A DNA stretch of 44,869 nucleotides from Sphingomonadaceae bacterium. GTDB lineage: Bacteria; Pseudomonadota; Alphaproteobacteria; Sphingomonadales; Sphingomonadaceae. A program made the translations under genes and the position numbers. Below are positions 16,329 to 23,711 of this stretch, one piece after another. Location of the stretch: the NCBI GenBank assembly GCA_029268145.1, contig JAJUHA010000017.1:1-44869 (forward strand), read 5' to 3'. The first letter of the stretch is position 1; each line of letters starts with the position of its first letter. The notes under the pieces are model-generated. The model was not told where the DNA came from, ran no database searches, and saw only the letters and a program-made list of their open reading frames with translations.

Positions 16329-16486
16329 CTGCCTTCTCCCGAAACCCGTCTCGGCTGCTCCTAGCCTCGCGCCACGGCAATGGCGAGGGGCTTGTCGATC
16401 CGCTCCGGTCCGCGCGCACGCGGCCGGCGATTCTGGCGCGGAGCGAACAATGGTAAACGGACAGAAAGGGAGGGAGGTCCGCTCAG

Positions 16487-16894
16487 GTGAGGGGGAAGGA
16501 TCACGGCGGGTCAGGGAATGGCCCGTCGCTGGCCCGATCCGGGGCCGGGGTCCAGCGGCTTGCCGTTGCCCTCCTCGCCCTCCTGCTCCCGGGCTGCACC
16601 CTTGGCACGGCCGATCAGGCCCTGCGGAGCGGCTGGTATTTCGGGCTGGTGCGGCTCGAACGGCCGCCTCAGGCCGGGGCCGTGCAGGTGCTCGACCTGC
16701 GATGGTTCGGGATCACGGTCCACGAGGTCGTGGCGGTCGGAGCGGGCGCCATCAGCACCGTCTCCGTTCCCGATGGCGCGTGCAGCCTGACCCTCATCGC
16801 CCGCGATGACGCCGATCTCCGCCACGCCATGTCCCTCATCGAGTCCCTGAAAGGTGAGCCATGCACCGTCGACCTTGCGCAGCACTCGCGCTGA
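16487..16894 (+). CDS. predicted lipoprotein, first gene of an overlapping trio
   Basis: A 135-residue protein starting with GTG at 16487 after a strong AGGGAGGGAGG. A hydrophobic stretch ends in the lipobox LLLPGC (Cys near residue 37), preceded by an unusually long polar N-terminus of about 22 residues. The mature part has GWYFGLVRLERPP, DLRWFGITVHEVVAVGAG and DGACSLTLIARDDADL, with two cysteines. I do not recognise a family with a known function. Its last 34 bases overlap the start of the next lipoprotein gene, so the two are very likely made together. Confidence 0.7.
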   Translation: MRGKDHGGSGNGPSLARSGAGVQRLAVALLALLLPGCTLGTADQALRSGWYFGLVRLERPPQAGAVQVLDLRWFGITVHEVVAVGAGAISTVSVPDGACSLTLIARDDADLRHAMSLIESLKGEPCTVDLAQHSR

Positions 16895-17658
16895 GCCTGC
16901 TTCTGGCGGGATGCATGAGCAATCCCAACGCCATGGTCTTCGGCACCAACACCACGCTCGGGGTTTCCGCCGGGGCCGGGGCCACGTCCGCCCCCGCGAT
17001 CGTCGTCGGCTACAAGCGGCAGGAAGCCGTCCTCATGCCGCTCGTTGCCGCAGCGCGCGCGAAGGGCGGGGATGTCACCAGCTGCAGCATCACCCAGTCG
17101 GGGGGCAGCGGCGCCGAGCACCCCTGCGTCCTCGTCGGGCGCGGCGTCGTGCGGGGCGGCGGCGAAAGCGACTCCCTGTCGGTCCTCGCCAGCTTCGGCA
17201 CCGAGGGCAAGGCGCGCACCACCGGGGCGAACGCCCCCGAAGCCGGCGGCCGGATCACCCAGTATTTCGCAACGGGCCTTGCCGCCCGCCGGCTCGCCGA
17301 ACGCGCTGGCGCTGCCTCGGTCGCGACCGGGACCGCCGCCGTCCTGAGCGCGAGCGGATGGACGGAGGAGCAGCTTGAGGCCGAAGTGGAGGGCAGGCGT
17401 ACGGGCCGCGAGGCCGTGGCCCAGCGGATCGAGAAGGCGGGGGACGCCGGCTTCAGGGCGCTCCTGCCGAAGATGGACGCAGCGGCGGGCACCGCCGTCA
17501 CCAGGCGGTTCGAGCGGCTTTGCGCAACCGCCACGACCGCTGCCGAATGCGCCAACCGAGTGCGCGAGACCCGCGAACTTGACGATCTTCGCTCGGCTGA
17601 AGTCGACGCCGCAGCCAAGGTCCCCTGGGACGGGAGTGAACCATGTCGAACCCGGTGA
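16861..17658 (+). CDS. predicted lipoprotein, second gene of an overlapping trio
   Basis: A 265-residue protein with a clear lipoprotein signal (ALALSLLLAGC, Cys near residue 18). The mature start, NAMVFGTNTTLGVSAGAGATSAPAIVVGYKRQEAVLMPLVA, looks like a short beta-hairpin domain with the conserved block VGYKRxEAVLMPL, which I have seen in uncharacterised proteobacterial lipoproteins together with a later DSLSVLASFG, also present here. The C-terminal third is helical and charged. The start overlaps the first gene by 34 bases and the end overlaps the third by 16 bases. It may build or decorate a surface structure; that is inference. Confidence 0.72.
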   Translation: MHRRPCAALALSLLLAGCMSNPNAMVFGTNTTLGVSAGAGATSAPAIVVGYKRQEAVLMPLVAAARAKGGDVTSCSITQSGGSGAEHPCVLVGRGVVRGGGESDSLSVLASFGTEGKARTTGANAPEAGGRITQYFATGLAARRLAERAGAASVATGTAAVLSASGWTEEQLEAEVEGRRTGREAVAQRIEKAGDAGFRALLPKMDAAAGTAVTRRFERLCATATTAAECANRVRETRELDDLRSAEVDAAAKVPWDGSEPCRTR

Positions 17659-17879
17659 GGATGCTCGTCACCAACAGCAAGGCGCGCGCCAATCAGGATG
17701 CGTCCGTCCTGATGGCCGAGGGCTTCGACGTCCTCGTGACCGGGCCAACCACGAGCGTCATCGTGCGAACGGCCGAGGGCGACCGCAACGCCGAGGACGC
17801 GTGGGGCAACCCCTTCCCGGAGATGTGGGTGGTCTTCGCCTTCAACAGGTCGCGGGACCAAACCGTCATCGTCGACTGA
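17643..17879 (+). CDS. small hypothetical protein, third gene of an overlapping trio
   Basis: A 78-residue soluble protein without signal or membrane segment. It begins inside the end of the preceding lipoprotein gene, with GGGAG before the ATG, and its last 14 bases overlap the convergent TetR gene. The sequence has an alternating beta/alpha look (MLVTNSKARANQDASVLMAEGFDVLVTG). Third-position GC and the ribosome site support that it is real. I do not recognise it. Confidence 0.6.
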   Translation: MSNPVRMLVTNSKARANQDASVLMAEGFDVLVTGPTTSVIVRTAEGDRNAEDAWGNPFPEMWVVFAFNRSRDQTVIVD

Positions 17880-18408
17880 CGTCCGCCCCGGGGTTCCAGG
17901 GCTGCCGTCCGAGCGCGGCGAGAAGGGCAACGCCCTCGATCGTCACGAGAAGCCGCGCCGGCGTCGCCGGGTCCGGATCTGCGACCCGCGCGCCGAGCCA
18001 GGCCAGGAAGCCGTCGGCGATCGCGCCGCCGATGGTCCGGTGCGGCTCCGCCCCGCGTGCCGCTGCGGCCGCAAGCTCGAGCCACACGGCCATGAAGGGC
18101 GCAAGCGAAGGGGCGTCGAGCGCCGCCAGCAGCCGGGCGAGGAGCGCGGACTCCGCCAGGGGTCCCGGCTCGGGAAAGGCCGCATCCAGCGCCGCCAGCA
18201 GCCGAGCGGCGATCTCGCGCAGGACCTCGGCGAGTATCTCGTCCTTCGAGGCGAAATAGTAGAGCAGCATCCGGTCGGACGTGCCGGCGGCCGCCGCCAG
18301 CGCGCGCAGCCCCGAGGCGCCGAGCCCGTGCGCCAGCACATGATCGGCCATCCGCCCGATCGCGGCCTGGCGCCTTGCGAGCCGAACGGAACCGTCAGGC
18401 GGCGCCAT
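17866..18408 (-). CDS. TetR-family transcriptional regulator
   Basis: A 180-residue regulator. The N-terminal helix-turn-helix is seen as LGASGLRALAAAAGTSDRMLLYYFASKDEILAEVL (about 30-64), the classic TetR recognition helix with LYYFxSKDE. The C-terminal ligand domain is Ala-rich. I chose the ATG at 18408; upstream in-frame codons would run into the operators. It is divergent from a small membrane-protein gene, and two perfect operators lie between them, so it probably represses itself and that gene and responds to a small hydrophobic ligand. Confidence 0.88.
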   Translation of the reverse strand: MAPPDGSVRLARRQAAIGRMADHVLAHGLGASGLRALAAAAGTSDRMLLYYFASKDEILAEVLREIAARLLAALDAAFPEPGPLAESALLARLLAALDAPSLAPFMAVWLELAAAAARGAEPHRTIGGAIADGFLAWLGARVADPDPATPARLLVTIEGVALLAALGRQPWNPGADVSRR

Positions 18409-18417
18409 GCGATTCCC

Positions 18418-18433
18418 TGTAGCATCTGCTACA
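18418..18433. promoter_or_regulatory. operator 1 of the TetR regulator
   Basis: TGTAGCATCTGCTACA: perfect 6-bp arms TGTAGC/GCTACA with a 4-base spacer, starting 10 bases from the TetR start codon. The same arms recur at 18448-18463. Confidence 0.75.
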
Positions 18434-18447
18434 CGGATCTGCCACTG

Positions 18448-18463
18448 TGTAGCGCACGCTACA
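18448..18463. promoter_or_regulatory. operator 2 of the TetR regulator
   Basis: TGTAGCGCACGCTACA: arms identical to operator 1 with a different 4-base spacer. Centres are 30 bp apart, about three helical turns, so two dimers could bind the same face. It ends 22 bases before the start codon of the membrane-protein gene. Confidence 0.75.
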
Positions 18464-18485
18464 GTCACGAATCAGGAGCATCCCC

Positions 18486-18896
18486 ATGACCCCCTTCTGG
18501 CGCAACTGGCTTCTCCTCTGGTGCATGGCCGTCATCCTCTTCGGCATCGTGCTTGCCGGCGCCGCCTTCGAGGCGAGTTCCGGCCCGGCGCGCGCCGCCT
18601 TCACCCTCATCGGCCGGCCGCTTCCGGAGATGCCGGACTCCCTCCACCGTTTCCTCCTTGCCCTCATCGGCGCGGTCACCATCGGCTGGGGCCTGACCCT
18701 CCTCGCCGCGATCCGCACTGCCGCGGCGCCCTCCCGCCCGCTCTGGGTCGGGCTCACCGTTGCGGTGCTGGTCTGGTATGTCGTCGACAGCCTGCTTTCG
18801 GTCGTCACCGGCTTTCCCCTGAACGCGGTCTCGAACACGGTCCTCCTCGCCGGCTTCCTCCTGCCCGTCCTCGCCGCGCGCCTGCTCAGGGCCTAG
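18486..18896 (+). CDS. four-helix membrane protein, likely TetR target
   Basis: A 136-residue protein with four membrane helices: about 8-28, 55-76, 85-105 and 112-132. It carries no motif of a known transporter family that I can recognise. CAGGAG lies before the ATG. It faces the TetR gene across two operators, which points to regulated expression, perhaps in response to membrane-active compounds. Its last four bases overlap the convergent AMP nucleosidase gene. Confidence 0.7.
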   Translation: MTPFWRNWLLLWCMAVILFGIVLAGAAFEASSGPARAAFTLIGRPLPEMPDSLHRFLLALIGAVTIGWGLTLLAAIRTAAAPSRPLWVGLTVAVLVWYVVDSLLSVVTGFPLNAVSNTVLLAGFLLPVLAARLLRA

Positions 18897-20317
18897 CGGA
18901 ACGGCGGCTCGTCGAAGGCGCGGAGCTTGCGCGAATGGAGCCGGCCGCCCTGCTCGCGCATCCGCTCGATGGCCGTGATCCCGATCTGCAGATGCTCGGA
19001 GATCGCCCCGTCATAGAAGCGGTTGGCCTGGCCCGGCAGCTTGATCTCGCCATGGAGCGGCTTGTCGGAGACGCACAGCAGCGTCCCGTAGGGCACCCGG
19101 AAGCGGTAGCCCTGGGCGGCGATGGTTGCCGACTCCATGTCGACTGCGACCGCGCGCGACTGGTTGAACCGCCTTGCCGAGAGACCGTAGCGCAGCTCCC
19201 AGTTGCGGTCGTCGGTGGTGACCACGGTGCCGGTGCGCAGCCGCGGCTTGAGCCGGTCGGAATCGAGCCCCGTCACCTCCTCGGCCGCCCGCGCCAGCGC
19301 CTGCTGGACTTCGGCAATGGGCGGGATGGGAATCTCGGGCGGCAGCACATCGTCGAGCACATGGTCGTCCCTGAGATAGGCGTGGGCCAGCACATAGTCC
19401 CCGATCGCCTGGCTCGGCCGCAGGCCCCCGCAATGGCCGATCATGATCCACGCCTCGGGCCGCATCACTGCGAGATGGTCGCAGATCGTCTTGGCGTTGG
19501 AGGGGCCGACCCCGATGTTGACGAAGCTGATCCCGTGCCCGTCCTCGGCCACCAGGTGCCAGGCCGGCATCTGGTGGCGGCGCCACGCGCCATCGGCGAG
19601 CGCCGCCTCCGGCGTCGCGTCCCCGGCCGCGAGCACCACCCCGCCCGGGCAGGAGAGGCGGGCAAAGCGCGTGCCGGGCGCGCGCAGCGCCTCGCAGGCG
19701 AAGATCAGGAACTGGTCGATGTAGCGGTGGTAGTTGGTGAACAGGATGTAGCTCTGCACGTCCGCGGCCGGCGTTCCCGTGTAGTGCCTGAGGCGCGCCA
19801 GCGAGAAGTCGGTGCGCGGCGCATCGAACAGGGCGAGCGGGCGCGGCGCGTCGGGAAGCTGCCGCCACAGCCCGTCGGCAAGCTCGTCACCGATATGGGC
19901 CAGCTCGGTCGTCGCGAAATGCCGGCCGAGCGTCCGCGCCGCCGTCGCATCGAGCGCAAGATCGACCGCGCCATCGAGCACATAGGCAAAGGGGATCTCG
20001 ACCTCGGAGGGGCCGACCGAAAGCTCCACCTCATAGTCCCGGGCGAGGAGATCGATCTGCTCGGCGAGATAGCGGCGGAAGAGGCGCGGCTGGGTCACCG
20101 TCACGGCATAGGTGCCGGGCGCGTTGAGGCGCGCGAAGGCCCGGCCCTGGCGGGGCGCTGCGTCATCACCCGCCCAGGTCAGCCGGAGCTCGGGATAGAC
20201 GAACCGCCGCCGCTCGGCGGCATCGGGCGGCGCGCCGCCGGCAATCACGCGCTTCAGTGCCGCGCGGAGCGCCGCCACTGCCGCGTCGTGCAGTTCGGCC
20301 AGCGTGTCGACGATCAT
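18893..20317 (-). CDS. amn: AMP nucleosidase
   Basis: A 474-residue enzyme that splits AMP into adenine and ribose 5-phosphate, a purine-salvage step that also lowers the AMP pool. The C-terminal catalytic half carries the nucleoside-phosphorylase-like core, with VGPSNAKTICDHLAVMRP, WIMIGHCGGLRPSQAIGDYVLAHAY and AVDMESATIAAQGYRFRVPYG. The N-terminal regulatory domain is present (ELRLTWAGDD, YAVTVTQPRLFRRYL), and the length matches the E. coli enzyme. It lies 64 bases downstream of the methylmalonyl-CoA epimerase gene on the same strand, possibly in one transcript. Confidence 0.93.
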   Translation of the reverse strand: MIVDTLAELHDAAVAALRAALKRVIAGGAPPDAAERRRFVYPELRLTWAGDDAAPRQGRAFARLNAPGTYAVTVTQPRLFRRYLAEQIDLLARDYEVELSVGPSEVEIPFAYVLDGAVDLALDATAARTLGRHFATTELAHIGDELADGLWRQLPDAPRPLALFDAPRTDFSLARLRHYTGTPAADVQSYILFTNYHRYIDQFLIFACEALRAPGTRFARLSCPGGVVLAAGDATPEAALADGAWRRHQMPAWHLVAEDGHGISFVNIGVGPSNAKTICDHLAVMRPEAWIMIGHCGGLRPSQAIGDYVLAHAYLRDDHVLDDVLPPEIPIPPIAEVQQALARAAEEVTGLDSDRLKPRLRTGTVVTTDDRNWELRYGLSARRFNQSRAVAVDMESATIAAQGYRFRVPYGTLLCVSDKPLHGEIKLPGQANRFYDGAISEHLQIGITAIERMREQGGRLHSRKLRAFDEPPFR

Positions 20318-20381
20318 GCCGCTGCCCCGGCACCTGGGCGCAAGCGCCGCCTGCGGCTCCTCGGCCCGTTGCCGCTGCGCG

Positions 20382-20816
20382 TCAATGGCCGCCGCCTGCG
20401 GGCTCCGCCATCAGCTCGATCAGCACGCCGCCCATGTCCTTGGGGTGGACGAAGATGACCGGCACGCCATGGGCGCCGATTCGGGGCTCGCCGCCCCGCA
20501 GCACGGTCGCGCCCTTCGCCACCAGCTCGTCGCGCGCTGCCAGGATGTCGGGCACCTCGAAGCAGACATGGTGCTGCCCGCCCTTCGGATTGCGCGCCAG
20601 AAAGCCGTGGAGGGGCGAGTCCGCGCCGAGCGGCTCTATGAGCTCGATCTGCGAATTGGCGACATCGACGAAGCAGACCCTGACCCCCTGCTCGGGCAGG
20701 TCGAAGGGCGCGTGGATCCGGGTTGCTCCCAGAATGTCACGATAGAGCGCGACGCTCGCCTCGATCGAGGGGGTCGCCACGCCCACATGGTTCAGTCGTC
20801 CGATCTGCATGGGCAT
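20382..20816 (-). CDS. mce: methylmalonyl-CoA epimerase
   Basis: A 144-residue vicinal-oxygen-chelate protein that interconverts the two methylmalonyl-CoA stereoisomers in propionate and branched-chain breakdown. Metal ligands fit the family: His in LNHVGVA, His in GGQHHVCFEVPD and Glu in GGVLIELM; FVHPKDMGGVLIEL is diagnostic. Two start codons lie six bases apart (20816 and 20810); I used the first. Propionyl-CoA carboxylase and mutase genes are not in the window. Confidence 0.92.
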   Translation of the reverse strand: MPMQIGRLNHVGVATPSIEASVALYRDILGATRIHAPFDLPEQGVRVCFVDVANSQIELIEPLGADSPLHGFLARNPKGGQHHVCFEVPDILAARDELVAKGATVLRGGEPRIGAHGVPVIFVHPKDMGGVLIELMAEPAGGGH

Positions 20817-20942
20817 GCGCCATAGCGCGAAGCCGCCGTGGCGCGCCAGAGCCGGGGCCTTTACCATGGCCCGCGCGGAAGCTACCCTGCCGCCCGCCGC
20901 AGCAGCCGGGAACGGCCCGGATCGGCGAGGGGAGAGGGGACC

Positions 20943-22016
20943 ATGGCCGAAGACTGGAGCATCGACGTCCGCCGGTATGCGCCGGACGCGGAAGAGAGCG
21001 TCATCCAGGCGATCGTTCGCCATCTCGGCATCGCGCTGCGGTCGCGCGATGCCTCGCTCGTCTCCTTCACCGACCCGTCCGAGCTCGAGACGGTGCGCGA
21101 AAGCTGGCTCAGGAAGAAGCTCGGCCTCACCGACCCCGACGACGTGCTCGATGCCGCCATCGCCCGCGTCGGCGAGCGCATGAAGGAGGACGCGACCAAG
21201 AACCGCGTCACCGTCTATTATCTTCTCGCCGAGATGTTCGGGAAGCTCGGCCTGCTGGGCGCCACCGGCGCTGCGGCTGCGGCCGCGCCTGACGGCGAGC
21301 CGGTCGCTGCCCCGGTCATGGCTGCTGCGCCGCCGCCACAGGCGGCTGCTCCCGTTTCGGCACCGGTGGCTGCCGCCGTTGCCGCCGCCCCGGTCGCTGC
21401 TGCTGCTGCGGCTGCGGTCGCCCGCCCGGCATCGCGCCGGCGCCGCGATGACGATGACGGCATCCTCTCGACCGGCCTGCTCACGGCCGGCGTGCTTGGT
21501 CTTGCCATCCTCGGCACCGCGATCGTCGGTTCGCAGATCGCCGATCGCGCCCCGGCGCCCGCGCCCGTGTCGCCGCGCATGGACGGTCCGGTCGCGGCTG
21601 CCCCCGCCATCCCGACGGGCTCGGGCGTGCTCGCGGAAACCGTCGACGGCAAGCCCGCCCTCAACGTCTATTTCGGCACGGCCGAGCGCGAGGTCGCCCC
21701 GCTCGGCACCGAGGCGGCAGCGCTCAAGGCCTACATGGATGCCAACCCCGGGGACCGGCTCTCGGTCTCGGGCTATGTCGACCCGCGCGGCGATGCCGCG
21801 TTCAACGCCGAGCTTGCCAAGAACCGCGCCGAGAACACCAGGGCAGCGCTCGTGGCCGCCGGGATCCCCGCCGACCGGATCGATCTCGACAAGCCCGCCG
21901 ACATCGTCGGAAGGGACCCGAGCCTTGCCGAGGATCGCCGGGTCACGGTGCGCGTGAAGTCGGGCGGAGTGGTTGCCGAGCCCGCCGCCGTCGAGAAGAC
22001 CCAGGCCGTTCCATAA
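20943..22016 (+). CDS. DUF2853 - transmembrane - OmpA-like fusion protein
   Basis: A 357-residue protein in three parts. Residues 1-100 match DUF2853 (IVRHLGIALRSRDASLVSF, SWLRKKLGLTDPDD, NRVTVYYLLAEMFGKL), normally a stand-alone cytoplasmic protein. A low-complexity Ala/Pro linker (about 104-160) leads to an RRRRDDDD charge block and one membrane helix (about 175-197). The periplasmic C-terminus (about 235-345) is an OmpA-like peptidoglycan-binding domain, with GYVDPRGDAAFNAELAKNRA and the Asp and Arg that bind peptidoglycan. The topology would join a cytoplasmic domain to the cell wall across the inner membrane. GGGGAGAGGGG precedes the ATG. Confidence 0.85.
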   Translation: MAEDWSIDVRRYAPDAEESVIQAIVRHLGIALRSRDASLVSFTDPSELETVRESWLRKKLGLTDPDDVLDAAIARVGERMKEDATKNRVTVYYLLAEMFGKLGLLGATGAAAAAAPDGEPVAAPVMAAAPPPQAAAPVSAPVAAAVAAAPVAAAAAAAVARPASRRRRDDDDGILSTGLLTAGVLGLAILGTAIVGSQIADRAPAPAPVSPRMDGPVAAAPAIPTGSGVLAETVDGKPALNVYFGTAEREVAPLGTEAAALKAYMDANPGDRLSVSGYVDPRGDAAFNAELAKNRAENTRAALVAAGIPADRIDLDKPADIVGRDPSLAEDRRVTVRVKSGGVVAEPAAVEKTQAVP

Positions 22017-22046
22017 GGTGCGGCGCCAGCCGGCCCCGCGGACGCC

Positions 22047-22526
22047 CTAGAAGGGCACCTCGTCGTCGCCGAACTCGTCGACCGGGTCCGCCGTCGGGCG
22101 CCCCGCGCCGGGCGCGCGGCTGGCCGGCCGGTCGCTCTCCCACTCGCCGCTGCTCCCGCCACCCATTCCGCCCTCGCGCCGGTCGAGAAGCGTGAGCTCG
22201 CCGCGGAACCGGCCGACATAGACTTCCGTCGTGTACCGGTCGTTGCCGTCGCGGTCCTGCCACTTGCGGGTCCTGAGCTGGCCCTCGATGTAGACCTTGC
22301 TGCCCTTCCTGAGATACTGCTCGGCCACCCGCACCAGATTGTCGTTGTCAATGACGACATTGTGCCACTCGGTCCGCTCCTGGCGCTGGCCGGTGTTGCG
22401 GTCGTTCCAGCTTTCCGAAGTGGCCAGCCGCAGGTTGGCGATGCGCCCCCCGTTCTGGAAGCTCTTCACTTCCGGGTCGGCGCCGAGATTGCCCACCAGG
22501 ATCACCTTGTTCACGCTTCCCGCCAC
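22047..22526 (-). CDS. ssb: single-stranded DNA-binding protein
   Basis: A 159-residue SSB with a complete OB-fold ([57 protein letters not shown]), a Gly/Pro/Arg-rich linker and the acidic tip EFGDDEVPF that recruits repair and replication proteins. It coats single-stranded DNA during replication and repair. It is convergent with the DUF2853-OmpA gene, 30 bases apart. uvrA, its frequent neighbour, is not here; uvrB lies 12 kb away. Confidence 0.96.
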   Translation of the reverse strand: MAGSVNKVILVGNLGADPEVKSFQNGGRIANLRLATSESWNDRNTGQRQERTEWHNVVIDNDNLVRVAEQYLRKGSKVYIEGQLRTRKWQDRDGNDRYTTEVYVGRFRGELTLLDRREGGMGGGSSGEWESDRPASRAPGAGRPTADPVDEFGDDEVPF

Positions 22527-22595
22527 TGGCCGCTCTCCCTTGCTGGACCCGGACCGTTAGGCCAGAGTGCGCCAAAGGCCAAGCGGAGAGACGCG

Positions 22596-23708
22596 GTGGA
22601 CGGAACCGGCGAGGTCGGGGAGCGCGCGGCCGCCGCCCCGGCACCCCCCTTGCCGGGCGCGGCGCAGGGGCGTCCGCTTCCCGCGGCACCGGCTGCAGGT
22701 GCGCCCTGCCTGAACTGCGGCACGCCGCTGCTCGGCGACTACTGCCACGTCTGCGGGCAGACGGCGGATGTGCATCGCAGCCTGGCCCATGTGCTGGAGG
22801 AGCTGCTGCACGGGGTCAGCCATTTCGACAGCCGCTTCTGGCGGACCATCCCCCTGCTTCTCGTCCGGCCGGGCAAGCTCACGCGCGACTATGTGATGGG
22901 CAGGCGCCAGCGCTACATCGCCCCGGTCGCCCTGTTTCTCCTGACCATCTTCCTCATGTTCCTGGTGTTCGGCCTCGCGCCTGGCCCGAGCGTGCCCGAA
23001 GGCGCCATCCAGGTCGACGGCAAGGCGGCCGCTGAGGCCGACGCCCGGCTTCGCAGGGAGCTTGCGGAGCTCGAGGGGACGCTTGCCGCCGCCAGGGCCG
23101 ATCCGGCGCGGGCCGGCGAGGTGGCGGGGCTCGAGGCAGCCGCCGCGATTGCCCGCGCCGCGCTCCAGCGGATGGAGCGCGCCAAGGCCGAAGGCGGCTA
23201 CCGGAGCAGTGCCGGCACGCTTGCAGACCTGGTGAAGGAACAATCGGCTGCCAGCAACGTCAGCATCGACACCGGAAACCCCGCCTTCGATGCAAAGGTC
23301 CGGGAGTCCCTCGCCAACCCCGAATTCGTCTTCTACAAGATGAAGCAGAAGGGCTACAAGCTCTCCTTCCTCCTTCTTCCGCTCTCCCTGCCGTGGATGT
23401 GGCTGCTCTTTGCCTGGAAGAAGGACGTGAAGGTCTATGACCATTTCGTCTTTCTGCTCTACTCGATCAGCTTCATGAGCCTCCTGTTCGTCGCCGCCGT
23501 CGGGCTTGCCGCGCTTGGCACGGTTCCGGGCGGGGTCTGGACGGTGATTCTCCTCCTTCCCTTCGTCCACATCCTCGTCCAGCTGAAGGAGGCCTATGCG
23601 CTCTCCTGGCGGTCGGCGCTCTGGCGCGCCGTCGCGCTGTCGGTCTTCGCGGTCCTCACCCTTTGCACCTATCTCGCGCTCATCCTGCTGCTCGGCCTCA
23701 TCGACTGA
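22596..23708 (+). CDS. DUF3667 membrane protein with N-terminal zinc ribbon
   Basis: A 370-residue protein. After a Pro/Ala-rich tail comes a four-cysteine zinc ribbon, CLNCGTPLLGDYCHVCGQ (about 44-61), then the DUF3667 block HVLEELLHGVSHFDSRFWRT and KLTRDYVMGRRQRYIAPVALFLLT with a membrane helix. A coiled-coil-like charged segment (about 140-190) is followed by further helices near 255, 285, 315 and 345. Its role is unknown. The GTG at 22596 with GGAGAG upstream is the best start. It is divergent from ssb, and its stop lies four bases from the convergent feoB stop. Confidence 0.82.
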   Translation: MDGTGEVGERAAAAPAPPLPGAAQGRPLPAAPAAGAPCLNCGTPLLGDYCHVCGQTADVHRSLAHVLEELLHGVSHFDSRFWRTIPLLLVRPGKLTRDYVMGRRQRYIAPVALFLLTIFLMFLVFGLAPGPSVPEGAIQVDGKAAAEADARLRRELAELEGTLAAARADPARAGEVAGLEAAAAIARAALQRMERAKAEGGYRSSAGTLADLVKEQSAASNVSIDTGNPAFDAKVRESLANPEFVFYKMKQKGYKLSFLLLPLSLPWMWLLFAWKKDVKVYDHFVFLLYSISFMSLLFVAAVGLAALGTVPGGVWTVILLLPFVHILVQLKEAYALSWRSALWRAVALSVFAVLTLCTYLALILLLGLID

Positions 23709-23711
23709 GGC

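Noticed and set aside
21280-21420. Low-complexity GCC/GCT repeat
   Set aside because: It is the Ala/Pro linker of the DUF2853-OmpA protein and explained by protein sequence.
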